Shown here piece after piece: positions 20,101-27,812 of a stretch of 64,000 bases of DNA. The position numbers were made by a program, and so were the translations under genes. The notes beneath the pieces were generated by a model that searched no databases, had not been told where the DNA came from, and worked only from the letters and a program-made list of their open reading frames with translations. The stretch comes from Poriferisodalis sp965116245 (GTDB lineage: Bacteria > Actinomycetota > Acidimicrobiia > Acidimicrobiales > Poriferisodalaceae), in assembly GCA_965116245.1 (NCBI GenBank), contig OZ220497.1, positions 124,001 through 188,000 of the forward strand, given 5' to 3'. Every line of letters begins with the position of its first letter. The first letter of the stretch is position 1.

Positions 20101-20186
20101 CTGGCTCAGCTCACTCGTGTGGGATACGTACAAACGGCGCAGCCATCTGCTGGGGACAAGAGCCACTGTTTTTGGGTGTCTATTAG
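17103..20186 (+). CDS. Secreted RCC1-repeat protein with an FN3 domain and Thr-rich linker
   Basis: 1027 residues from ATG 17103, chosen over an upstream ATG at 16935 because GAGCGAGGTGAA precedes it. An N-terminal basic stretch and hydrophobic segment (VAPIVGSLLVATLALVAQPAAAAA) suggest export. A fibronectin-III-like domain follows (about 75-165). A linker then has threonine runs broken by Ser, Ala and Pro. The rest is 21 tandem repeats of about 37 residues (YKAITAGSxHSCGIRTNGT then ATCWGNNxYGQxTVPSG). These match RCC1-type blade repeats, each with two Cys that could form a disulfide. Repeat 5 is short by one residue and repeat 15 by four. Repeats 9 and 10 are almost identical at DNA level. 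A surface propeller or solenoid binding role is inferred; the partner is unknown. Confidence 0.85.
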   Translation: MTWSRLQVRGASQPSATAEGEHRRAAGGRCRWQVAPIVGSLLVATLALVAQPAAAAAPTLPVNVTVSGVTHDSATVTFAEGSGGCKPENYELRLNEVGVAGSKVLTVPATVTSKTFEGLTPATSYRIGVTPQAPGSCSPGQGETVWSSTFTTNTNWLAFETYKECYEAGGWKRSKTSPTAASYPINPATDYSYTGGNMLYEACVAPPTTTTTSTTTTTATTTSTTTTTPPTTTTTTSTTTMTTTTTTIPTIIVNSSRSSYTGIAAGLYHSCGIRKSGSAVCWGNNDYGQTDVPEGKYKAVTTGLYHSCGLRTNGTATCWGRNVEGQLTAPSGSYKTITAGSLHSCGIRTNSTAVCWGYNQNGQSTVPSGTYRAITAGSDHSCAIRTNGTAVCWGDNGFGQSTAPSGSYKAITAGSDHSCGIRTNGTAVCWGNAATQSTVPSGKYKAVIAGFGYSCGIRTNDTAVCWGNNSFGQLTVPSGKYKAITAGALHACGIRASGTATCWGNNQHGQTDVPEGQFAAVTAGKWHSCGIHTNGTATCWGANGLGQATAPSGSYKAITAGVDHSCGLRTNGTATCWGNNEYGQSTVPSGQYKIITTGRDHSCGLRTNGTATCWGNNEYGQSTVPSGQYKIITTGRDHSCGLRTNGTATCWGANWHGQLTVPSGTYKAITSGSWHSCGLRTNGTATCWGNNWHGQLTVPSGTYKAITAGSDHSCGLRTNGTATCWGNNEDGQSTVPSGTYKAITSGSWHSCGIRTNGTATCWGNNVSGQLTVPSGTYKAITLSCALRTNGTANCWGANWHGQLTVPSGKFKAITSGFWYSCGLRTNGTATCWGNNEYGQSTVPSGTYKAITSGSWHSCGIRTNGTATCWGNNEYGQSTVPSGKFKAITAGSYHSCGIRTNGTATCWGERTAGELTVPSGKFKAITAGSNHSCGIRTNGTATCWGNNEYGQLTVPSGKFKAITAGSYHSCGIRTNGTATCWGRDRFDQTDVPDGKYKAITAGSAHSCGIRTNGAAICWGQEPLFLGVY
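17880..20150 (+). repeat. 111-bp x 21 coding tandem repeat (RCC1 units)
   Basis: Twenty-one in-frame units of mostly 111 bases. The stretch encoding CGIRTNGTATCWG is nearly invariant in the second half of the array, while earlier copies differ more. Blocks such as 18841-18951 and 18952-19062 are almost identical, which shows recent unequal duplication. It is protein-coding and not a CRISPR, since there are no unique spacers. Confidence 0.92.
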
Positions 20187-20398
20187 CGGAGACATTATCT
20201 TGCGAGTCAGGATGAAGTTATGCTGCGAGGGAAGTTGCTAGGGATGCGGCGACGAGTCGTTATAGCGAGGAGGAGCGGGATGTAAGCGGTCAGTTTGGTG
20301 CGTCAGCTGGGCAGTGGTTATGCGCGGCGCGGTGAAGCGCGTAGCTGGTCAGCTTGGTCATAGGATGGAGTGGATGCGTCAGCGTGACAGCACTGAGA
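20187..20398. other. Gap between the RCC1 gene and the insertion sequence
   Basis: No gene or RNA is recognised in these 212 bases. The three plus-strand frames are short and unlike the nuclease found on the other side of the insertion sequence, so the missing 5' part of that gene is not here. Confidence 0.5.
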
Positions 20399-21766
20399 GG
20401 CTTCGCGTTTTTGGGGAGGCTTTGCGTTTTTGGGGGGTGGGGTGGGTTGAGGGTCCCTGTGTAGGGGTCGAGGCCGTGGGGGGATCGGTGTTTGGAAGAC
20501 GCCGAACCCTGGAGGGCCTCGATGGTGAAGGATGCTATTTGTTCGCGGTTGTGGTTGCCGCACGTTGAGGTGATCGGGGCGTTGGTTGACGCGCCCGATG
20601 AGCTGGTGGTAGCGGTTCAATCAAGCGAGCGTCGCCCGCTGTGCCCGAACTGCGGGAAGCGTTGTGGGAGGGTGCATGACCGTCGCGATGTGAAAGTTCG
20701 TGACCTGGATAGTTCTGGTCGTCCGGTGACGTTGGTGTGGAAACGGCGCCGGTTGATCTACGACGCCTGCGGTTTGCGGTTCAGTGAGCACAACACAGCC
20801 TTCGAAGGTCGCCTCACAGCGCGCTTAGCGCGTCAGCTTGTCACCGACGCGCGTGACATGACCATTAGCGCGGTAGCTCGCCGTTACGGGCTGAGTTGGC
20901 ACACGATCATGGCACTCGTGCGCGCCTATGCGGGTGGGGTGGCGCGTAACCGCCGCCAGCAGCACTGCGGCTTGTTGTTGGTGGATGAGACGTCCATACA
21001 GCGCCGCCACCGGTACGTAACCGTACTAGTGAACGGTGATACCGGTGAAGTGCTAGCCATGGTCCCGCACCGCAACAAAGCCGCACTTACAGGGTTTTTC
21101 GCTGAACAAGGGCACCGCTGGTGCCGCGGCGTGCACACTGTCGTATCTGACAGCTCGATTGCTTACACCCAAGCAATCCGTGAACACATCGGTCACGCCC
21201 GTCACGTGCTGGACCGGCTTCGATGTCATCAGATGGTTCCAAAACGGCCTAGTTACGGTCAGACGCGACATTCAACGCCAACCAGACGGTGTCAAGCCCA
21301 GATTCGACCCTGACGTGTACAGGGCACGCTTCTTGCTGCTACGAAGACCTGACAAACTCAGCGCGGCTGAACACGAACGACTCCACCGGCTGTTCAGCAC
21401 TCACCCCAGACTCAAAACAGCATGGGACGCGCTCGCCGAGTTGCACAACCTGTACCTCGCCGACGACCACCAAAGCGCCCTAAAAGCACTAGACCGGTTC
21501 TGTGACCTCTACAGCACAGGCAACATTCCCGAGTTCGACGAAACCGTCGACACACTCGCCAGGTGGTACCCCGAAATCCTGAACTGGCACCACACCAGCC
21601 GACCCTCCAACGGACGCATCAACCGCACCAACAACCTACTCCAAATCCTACGCCGCACAGCCCACGGCATCACCCAAACCGCCAACTACCAAGCACGCAG
21701 CATCCTACTCATCTAACCTCAACCCACCGAACCCAACACCCCCACCCCCAAAAAACGCGAAGGGCC
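20399..21766 (+). mobile_element. ISL3-family insertion sequence, probably inactive
   Basis: About 1368 bp. The right end, read inward, is GGCCCTTCGCGTTTTTTGGG; the left end is GGCTTCGCGTTTTTGGGG, and a second similar copy starts at 20418. These are imperfect inverted repeats of the type seen in ISL3 elements. Flanks 20391-20398 (CACTGAGA) and 21767-21774 (AACAGAGA) agree at 6 of 8 positions, so a former 8-bp target duplication is possible but not clean. It carries one transposase gene, disrupted by a frameshift. Confidence 0.8.
20522..21716 (+). pseudogene. ISL3 transposase with a single-base frameshift
   Basis: Start ATG 20522 follows GGAGGG. The N terminus has a zinc-ribbon (CPNCGKRCGRVHDRR), then a helix-turn-helix (SAVARRYGLSWHTI) and DDE-type strands (LLLVDETSIQRR, VVSDSS). 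At about 21217-21219 one extra base in CGGCTTCGA moves the frame: HVLDR should continue as FDVIRWFQNG, which is found one frame over and runs to 21716. The C-terminal catalytic segment reads SNGRINRTNN, where family members usually have an acidic Glu next to the TNN, so that residue may also be lost. A programmed frameshift is not usual in ISL3 elements, so this is treated as a broken gene. Confidence 0.82.
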
Positions 21767-22405
21767 AACAGAGAATGGGCGATATTTCCCGGCGGTAAAG
21801 CTGTCTACGTGTTGAGGGCCGTGCCGTTCAACCTCGTCGAACCCCGTGAAGGCATCCGAACCATCAAACTCCCTGACGCAACCCCTGGTGTAATAGCGCA
21901 ATACGCCATGAACGATGAACAAGCTCTTCTTTCGAAACTGCGCTACAACCGCTTACTCGACATCTTCACCGGTCTTGCCTGTTACCCATTGCAAGTCACC
22001 TGCGTACTTCCATTACGGTGAGGCACGCTATCGAAGCCAAACCCAGCCAATCTCAGGTCGAAACCGACGATCTTTACGTGGGGCTAGACGAGCACGGTGC
22101 GCGTTAGTCCTGCCAGTACAAGGTCCTGCCAGTACAAGGTCCTGCCAGTCCAAGCCAACGGGGGCTCAGACAACCTCAGTGTGGTCCAAATCTGGCAAGA
22201 CTTCCGAATAGCTGAACAGAAATTCCCCGACCTCCTGGCACGGCCTATTGCTGCGCAGTTTATGCCCAACAAAGCGATCGCACTATTCGAGTTCGAAGAA
22301 TCCAACAACTAGATCACTATTGCCCGAGAAAAGCACTATGAGCTACTCCCAGCAGGCCAACTTACCGCCGAAGAACTCCGAACCTACCAGCAGGCAATCG
22401 GCTAG
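21767..22405 (+). pseudogene. Decayed PD-(D/E)XK-type endonuclease, truncated at the IS
   Basis: Directly after the IS the frame reads REWAIFPGGKAVYVLRAV, then IKLPDATPGVIAQYAMND and LLSKLRYNRLLDIFTGLACY. A one-base shift near 21993 gives SHLRTSI and QVETDDLYVGLDEHGA. After three copies of a GTCCTGCCAGT-type repeat the frame continues as VLPVQANGGSDN, QKFPDLLARPIAAQFM and ALFEFEESNN, then a TAG, then REKHYELLPAGQL to TAG at 22403-22405. This order matches a bacterial endonuclease family in which VETDEIYVG and VQAKGG form the D and QxK parts of the site. Here the Lys is Asn. The N-terminal part is missing. At least two frameshifts, a stop and a catalytic change mark it as dead. Confidence 0.65.
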
Positions 22406-22737
22406 TTGGCGGAAAACACGGAACATAGGGACTGTCCAACCGTACTGTGTATATGTAGGGTCTGAGTATATGTAGGGTCTGAGTTTTTGCGGCCGGATGT
22501 CGAGTGCTGGAGAGGATCCGGGAGAGAATCATGTCAATGCCTGCTCAGAGTCTATCGGCAGGGCTGGCTGCATCGTCGTAGCCTGATGAGACAACGACAA
22601 CCGACTGACTGATGAGCTAGTCGCGCGGGCCCGGTCGTGGTGGTCTTCAGTATGGTTTACGCCACGCTGTCGGATCGAACTACATCTCGCCGGGGTGTAT
22701 AACTAGGCGCTGTTTAGTCGCAGTATGCGCATGGGTC
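22406..22737. other. Gap of about 330 bp with a 17-bp direct repeat
   Basis: TATATGTAGGGTCTGAG occurs twice in tandem at 22450-22483 and is followed by a short T-run. No hairpin precedes the T-run and no gene is seen. The region is the 3' side of both the decayed nuclease and the convergent FN3 gene. Confidence 0.5.
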
Positions 22738-24945
22738 TTACATTAGTTTGAGTAGTAGTCTTAGTAGTCTTATTGCTAGGCGCTCCGCGTTTGCTGCTGA
22801 TAGTGTGCTGCTGTCTGGATTGAGGCAGTATTCGGTGGATCTGGAGCCGTTACCGTTAGTGTTCACAGCTCGTAGTTGTACACATACTTGTTTGTCGTTC
22901 AGGTCGGAAAGCTCAAACTCGGTAGTAGACGCGTTGGAGCCGGGCACTGTCGACCAGTCCGACCAGCTACCGCTATTGCTGCCGCGTGTTCGCAGCCGGT
23001 ATTCGTATCTGACGATCGAGCTATCACCTGGGTCTTGCCAACTCAGATAAACAGTTCCTGTTCTAGCCCGTACCGTGACTTGTGGCTTGGTAGGAACAAC
23101 CGGCTTATCTGTGCGTGGCTGCGTACCAACAGTACCACCGCCTCCTCCACCGCCGCTGCCGCCTGAAGGTGGCCGAGTAGCAGAAGTAGTCGCTGTTGTT
23201 GTTGCAGTAGTTGTAGCAGTAGTGGCGGGAGTGGTGGTTACCGCAGCCGTCGTCGTTGGCGCGGCGGTGGTAGAGAACGTCTTTTGCACGCGATCACTAC
23301 TCAACGCGCTACAAGCAGTCTCCGAAGCGTGATTAGCGTTGCGTCCTTCAATCTCCATAATATAGCTAGTCGAAGGACTCAAACCAGTAAAACTATGCGG
23401 CGACCCCGTCACACTATCATCAAGCGAACCCGGCACCAAAACAAAAGAAGTCGTAAACAGCTTAACAACATAACTAGTCGCTGAACAGGAACCCGTCCCA
23501 GCCTCCCACGACACATCCGCCGACGTGCTCTTCGGAGTAACCGCAACATTCGTAGGCGCAGCCGGCTTCACACCAACCACGACAGTAGTAGTCGTCGTAG
23601 TAGTAGTCGTCGTAGTAGTTGTGGTGGTTGTAGTTGTAGTCGTGCTTGTCGTAGTAGTTGTTGTAGCGCTAGTAGATTTTGTCACCACATCGGAAGCGAC
23701 ACCGTTGCCTGAACGGTTTACAGCTCGTATCCGGAAACTATACTGTGTACCAGCCTCAAGACGACCAAACACGTGACTGCCAGTACTCGCATCCGTGCCA
23801 GCTATATCAGTCCAGTCACCCCAATCGTCGCTACCTTTTCGTTGCTGATACTGGTACTTCGTGATCGAAGCATCACTAGACGCAGTCCACTGCACCCCCA
23901 ACGAAGACGACGACGCCACCCACGCCGACACCCCGGTAGGCTTCGCTGGCTTCGGAATCGTAGTAGTAGTAGTGGTAGTTGTCGTAGTGGTGGTAGTTGT
24001 GGTTGTTGTGGTTGTTGTGGTAGTAGTTGAAGTCGAAGAAGAGGTAGGGGCCGCAGTAGAAGGCGTAGTTGCAGCAGTCGTAGGCGTAGGAGAAGATGGA
24101 CACGAAGTTGGGCCATCATCATTACAAATCGTAACCGTCAACGCCGCACCATGGGCGTATTCGCTAGCCTCCAGTTTCCGCCCCCAGACGTTATTGACGG
24201 AAGTATCCGGCTTGATAAATACAATAAAAGTCTCGTCACCCTCCTCATCATTATGATCATCATCATTATCATCACCAATTATACGCAATTTAAAGTCCTT
24301 AGTCGTCTCACCCGCAGCAAAAGTCACAAAATGGTCCACAGCGCAAACATCATGGTTGGCTAGATCTCTACAATTCAACTTGTCCGTAGCCGTGCCTAAA
24401 TCCCAGTAAAAGCTAATAAACGCATCTATCGTCTTCCCATTAGGAACAGCGTCAGATAGCCTTATGGTAAAGGTGACGTCCGTATTGGTCCCGCTATCAC
24501 CTTCAGTAATGTACACCTTATCCGTCAACAACTCAGCAGACTTAGTACGTAGTGGGTTACAGATTAGAGTAGACTGAGCACCGCTACCATTCGCATTGAC
24601 AGCACGCAACGTATAACATATACTATTGCCAGTCAAACCCTTAAACGTATGCTGAGTAGTAGACGAGTCCGAGCCTTCTATTTTAGTCCAATCAGAAGAC
24701 CAAGTTGCCGCGTCGCGAGTTACCTTAGTACGAACCTCATAATGCGTGATCGAACTGTCACCTCTATTCCAAATAAGCTGTACAAACTTTTCATCGTCCT
24801 CTAAGCCAACATGAGCAGAAAGCTTCGGTTTCGCCGGAACCGAGCCTTGGCCAGATGCTGCAGATGGCACTAAGCTCAGCCCAGCCGCCAACAACGAAGC
24901 TGTCGCTACCAACAACCCCCAACGACGCAGCCTGAACTTACCCAC
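22738..24945 (-). CDS. Secreted fibronectin-III / Calx-beta protein with Thr-rich linkers
   Basis: 735 residues from GTG 24945. An N-terminal signal (RLRRWGLLVATASLLAAG, cleavage near ASGQG) is followed by FN3 domain 1 (about 37-130), a Calx-beta-like domain (about 137-265, with acidic DDNDDDHNDEEGDETF), a long poly-Thr linker, FN3 domain 2, a second poly-Thr linker, FN3 domain 3, a Thr/Ala linker with a Gly run, and FN3 domain 4 (about 610-700). It ends in a short hydrophobic basic segment, with no LPxTG motif. Such proteins are surface or secreted adhesion-like proteins, and calcium binding is plausible through the acidic loops. Codons look more AT-rich than the neighbours, which hints at transfer. 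An 18-base homopolymer lies 21-38 bases upstream. Confidence 0.85.
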   Translation of the reverse strand: MGKFRLRRWGLLVATASLLAAGLSLVPSAASGQGSVPAKPKLSAHVGLEDDEKFVQLIWNRGDSSITHYEVRTKVTRDAATWSSDWTKIEGSDSSTTQHTFKGLTGNSICYTLRAVNANGSGAQSTLICNPLRTKSAELLTDKVYITEGDSGTNTDVTFTIRLSDAVPNGKTIDAFISFYWDLGTATDKLNCRDLANHDVCAVDHFVTFAAGETTKDFKLRIIGDDNDDDHNDEEGDETFIVFIKPDTSVNNVWGRKLEASEYAHGAALTVTICNDDGPTSCPSSPTPTTAATTPSTAAPTSSSTSTTTTTTTTTTTTTTTTTTTTTTTIPKPAKPTGVSAWVASSSSLGVQWTASSDASITKYQYQQRKGSDDWGDWTDIAGTDASTGSHVFGRLEAGTQYSFRIRAVNRSGNGVASDVVTKSTSATTTTTTSTTTTTTTTTTTTTTTTTTTTVVVGVKPAAPTNVAVTPKSTSADVSWEAGTGSCSATSYVVKLFTTSFVLVPGSLDDSVTGSPHSFTGLSPSTSYIMEIEGRNANHASETACSALSSDRVQKTFSTTAAPTTTAAVTTTPATTATTTATTTATTSATRPPSGGSGGGGGGGTVGTQPRTDKPVVPTKPQVTVRARTGTVYLSWQDPGDSSIVRYEYRLRTRGSNSGSWSDWSTVPGSNASTTEFELSDLNDKQVCVQLRAVNTNGNGSRSTEYCLNPDSSTLSAANAERLAIRLLRLLLKLM

Positions 24946-24965
24946 ACTGGCACCCCAGCCTCGGA

Positions 24966-24983
24966 GGGGGGGGGGGGGGGGGG
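24966..24983. repeat. 18-base G homopolymer (C-tract upstream of the FN3 gene)
   Basis: Eighteen consecutive G on the plus strand, a C-tract on the coding strand of the minus-strand FN3 gene, 21-38 bases before its GTG. A GAGG that could be the ribosome site sits between tract and start. Length changes would alter promoter or leader spacing, as in phase-variable loci. The exact length may be affected by sequencing error. Confidence 0.7.
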
Positions 24984-25232
24984 CAAGGTCGGCGCGGCAT
25001 CACGCCGCGAGCCATTGAGGTGTGTCACCGGATCGATCTCCTCGCTGCGTCCACTTGACGCGACCGTACCATCAGACATACGAGACGTATCCTACAGCAT
25101 GCCCGTCTCCAAGAGCGACACCCAGACTGGGCGGCCAGCCGTCGCTGACCCAGCCGCAACGAGCACCTGCTCGAGACTCTATACGTACAATTGTATTACA
25201 AAGAACGGTATGTACACATCGCAAGAAGCGGA

Positions 25233-26618
25233 CTATCGGTGGATCGGCTTGTCACTCAGCACATATGCCGCCATAGCGCCTAGGACCAAGATGCCCATGA
25301 TGGCCAATGCCGTGCGCACGTTGATTGCTTCTGCCAGAACTCCCAGGGGCAACGCCATGATCGCGAAGCCTGCGAATGGCAACTGGACCAGCGATTGCAC
25401 TCGGCCCTGATACTGCTCATCGCTGGAGCGCATCGCAAGCGTCTGGCTTAGCGACATGAAGCCGGTTGACGACGCTCCGACACCCAGCGATACAACGGCT
25501 GCAAGCCAAAAGCTCGGCATGGCGCTCAGCACAATAACCGTCGCCCCGAAACCGAAGCCGAAGACGACTAGCAAGCGCCCGGCCAGCGGACCGTCGGCGC
25601 GGCTAGCCAGCAACATCGCGGCGGCGACCGCTCCCACCGCCCCGACGCTGGAGATGAGCCCCACATGGGCCACGCCATAGCCGAACTCGCCCTCAACCAA
25701 CGCTGGCATGAAGGCCACGTAGTTGAATCCGAACATCATCACGAACAGCGAGACAACGATGATCCGGCGCAGACTACGTTGCGCCATGGCGTAACGGACA
25801 CCCTCCCGGACCTCCCACAGCGGATTCCGGCTGGCTATCGAGACCTGCTTGTCAGCGTCGCCGCTCACTGAGGGCCTCGTCGAGCGCGGCAAACCCAGCA
25901 GCAGCACAAAGCTCAACGTGGCGAGCACCGAGGACACGAAATAGGTGCCCGCAAGACCGAATAGTGCCCAGCCAGCCAGGCTTCCAGCAATCGAAGGCGC
26001 AATCACTCGACTGCCGCTGAGCGACAATGACGAGAGCGCAATTGCGTTGCCCATCCGGTCGCGTCCTACGAGATCGCTGGTCATAGAGATGCGAGCGGGG
26101 CCAATGAGTCCGAACATAAGACCCTGCAACATGCTCGACAGCGCCAGCATCCAAAACTGAATGACATCGGTCGCGAGCGCTGTGCCCATGCCCACTGCGG
26201 TCAGCAACAGAATCAACTGGCCGGTCAGCAGCAGCGGTCGCTTCGGTAGCCGATCAGCGGCCACACCACCCAATGGTGTGGCAATCAGCAGCGCTAGTCC
26301 AAAAGTGAACATCACGACGCCCAGCGCGCTCTCGCGGCGGGTCAGCTCCCAAGCCAGCCAGCCGCGCAGTAGGAACTGCATTTGGATACTCATGAACGAG
26401 AAAACGCCACTCAGCCAAAGAGCCCGAAACGCTGGCTCGCCTAGAGCTGCGAATGTCGGCGTGCGGCCAGAGTCAGGGCGAACAGGGGCAGGGCGAACAG
26501 AGGCAGGGCGAACAGGGGGTTCAACAGCAGCGACCTTCGGGCCGCTGCTGTCGCCATTGCTGTCGCTGTGATCATGCGATTCGCGTAGATCGGGCGCCGA
26601 CGCCCGTGGAGTGGTCAT
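25233..26618 (-). CDS. MFS transporter (MFS_3 / EntS-like)
   Basis: 461 residues from the ATG at 26618, which opens with MTTPRASAPDLR. The frame extends to 26831, but that leader is unlike any MFS protein. A polar, Pro/Arg-rich N terminus (repeated VRPA/VRPD units from 15-bp repeats) precedes 12 membrane helices. VAADRLPKRPLLL is the A-type loop and the second half has VASRADGPLAGRLL. The family exports small molecules such as siderophores or drugs. It is divergent from the SDR gene at 27003 and no co-transcribed partner is seen. Confidence 0.8.
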   Translation of the reverse strand: MTTPRASAPDLRESHDHSDSNGDSSGPKVAAVEPPVRPASVRPAPVRPDSGRTPTFAALGEPAFRALWLSGVFSFMSIQMQFLLRGWLAWELTRRESALGVVMFTFGLALLIATPLGGVAADRLPKRPLLLTGQLILLLTAVGMGTALATDVIQFWMLALSSMLQGLMFGLIGPARISMTSDLVGRDRMGNAIALSSLSLSGSRVIAPSIAGSLAGWALFGLAGTYFVSSVLATLSFVLLLGLPRSTRPSVSGDADKQVSIASRNPLWEVREGVRYAMAQRSLRRIIVVSLFVMMFGFNYVAFMPALVEGEFGYGVAHVGLISSVGAVGAVAAAMLLASRADGPLAGRLLVVFGFGFGATVIVLSAMPSFWLAAVVSLGVGASSTGFMSLSQTLAMRSSDEQYQGRVQSLVQLPFAGFAIMALPLGVLAEAINVRTALAIMGILVLGAMAAYVLSDKPIHR

Positions 26619-27002
26619 CTTGGTGAGCCAGCAAGCATGTGAAACTGCGACACTAGCGGCCAGCGACATGAGACATCTGTGGCGGTAGCAGTCTCGGGAA
26701 CTCTGGGGTAGTCGCGTCCGCGTATGTGATCCGGCGCTAGCTTCAACTAGCTGCCTAGCTGCCGCTACCAGACTGCGACCGAGCTTTCTCGGTGCTTTCG
26801 TCGGCGCTCTCGTTGCACCGAATTTGGTCAAACCTGGCCAAAATGCAGTCTAGGCAATGCAATCCAAGCAATGTCTCAGCAATGCGATCCAAAGCAATAT
26901 CGACATTATCCAAGCTCAACACCATGCAAACTCAACAATATTCAAACTCAACACCATGCAAACTCAACACCATGCAAAGTCAACACTATGGAGGACTGCA
27001 CC
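26619..27002. other. Divergent gap between MFS and SDR genes
   Basis: 384 bases upstream of both genes. Frames running through it are extensions of the two neighbours and look non-coding. It contains TAGCTGCCTAGCTGCC near 26750 and short AGCAATGCxATCC repeats near 26855-26895, then the 16-bp repeat array. Promoters for both genes are expected here but no clear -35/-10 pair could be chosen. Confidence 0.4.
26912..26991. repeat. 16-bp x 5 tandem repeat upstream of the SDR gene
   Basis: Five tandem units close to AAACTCAACACCATGC, ending at the ribosome site (GGAGG, 26991-26995) of the SDR gene. Most units contain ATG triplets, but none is in a convincing frame. The position just before the ribosome site means copy number could affect the leader. 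Confidence 0.88.
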
Positions 27003-27782
27003 ATGCCCCGTCTTGACCTCAGTGGAGCATCGGCCATCGTCACCGGCGGAGCGTCGGGAATCGGCGAGGCCAGCGCCCGCCAACTCGCTGACGCTGGCGC
27101 ACACGTGGTCATCGCCGACCTGCAAGATGATCTCGGCGCCGAAGTCGCCTCTTCAGTTGGAGGCTTGTTCGTGCGCTGCGACGTAACCAGCGTTGACGAC
27201 GCAGCTTCCGCAGTAGACGCGGCATCGGAAATGGGGCCGCTGCGGGCGCTAGTCAACTCCGCCGGGCTGGGCCGCGCTGGGCGCACCATTGACCGCAACA
27301 ACGTGCCTTTGGATCTTGAACAGTTCCGCTTCGTCGTGAACGTGAACCTGATCGGCACGTTCAACATGCTGGCCCAGGCGGCATCAGCGATAGCCAAAAC
27401 CGAACCCGCCGACGCTGATGGCTCACGCGGCGCAGTTGTGAACATGGCCTCGGTGGCTGCCTTTGACGGTCAGATAGGCCAAGCGTCATACTCGGCGTCC
27501 AAGGGCGGCGTAGTGGGCATGACCTTGCCGATAGCCCGAGACCTGTCAGCCACCGGCATTCGTGTCAACACCATCGCGCCGGGACTCATCGACACGCCGA
27601 TCTACGGCGAAGGCGAGCAGTCGGAGCAGTTCAAGGCGCATCTGGGCCAAAGCGTGTTATTCCCCAAGCGACTCGGCTACGGAGAGGAACTCGCTTTCAT
27701 GGTGATGGAGTGCATCACCAATCCATACATGAACGGCGAAGTAATCCGTGTCGATGGAGGTATTCGGCTGCCGCCACGCTGA
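27003..27782 (+). CDS. SDR-family 3-hydroxyacyl-CoA dehydrogenase-like enzyme
   Basis: 259 residues from ATG 27003, 7 bases after GGAGG. Classical SDR with cofactor motif VTGGASGIGEASA (TGxxxGIG), NSAG, catalytic Ser in VNMASVAAF, and YSASKGG (YxxxK). The C-terminal region with RLGYGEELAFMVMECI and EVIRVDGGIRLPP resembles HSD10/type II 3-hydroxyacyl-CoA dehydrogenases. It probably oxidises a hydroxyacyl-CoA with NAD. The next gene is convergent and encodes a hydrolase. Confidence 0.85.
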   Translation: MPRLDLSGASAIVTGGASGIGEASARQLADAGAHVVIADLQDDLGAEVASSVGGLFVRCDVTSVDDAASAVDAASEMGPLRALVNSAGLGRAGRTIDRNNVPLDLEQFRFVVNVNLIGTFNMLAQAASAIAKTEPADADGSRGAVVNMASVAAFDGQIGQASYSASKGGVVGMTLPIARDLSATGIRVNTIAPGLIDTPIYGEGEQSEQFKAHLGQSVLFPKRLGYGEELAFMVMECITNPYMNGEVIRVDGGIRLPPR

Positions 27783-27812
27783 CTAGTTGACCTCAACTTA
27801 GTCAATCTCAAC

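Noticed and set aside
17880..20150. CRISPR-like array of regular repeats
   Set aside because: The repeats are in one open frame, have no unique spacers, and encode RCC1 units.
20187..20398. Missing 5' part of the decayed nuclease upstream of the IS
   Set aside because: None of the three plus-strand frames resembles the expected N terminus.
23560..23670. GTAGTAGTTGT-type microsatellite as a non-coding repeat
   Set aside because: It encodes a poly-Thr linker of the FN3 protein on the minus strand.
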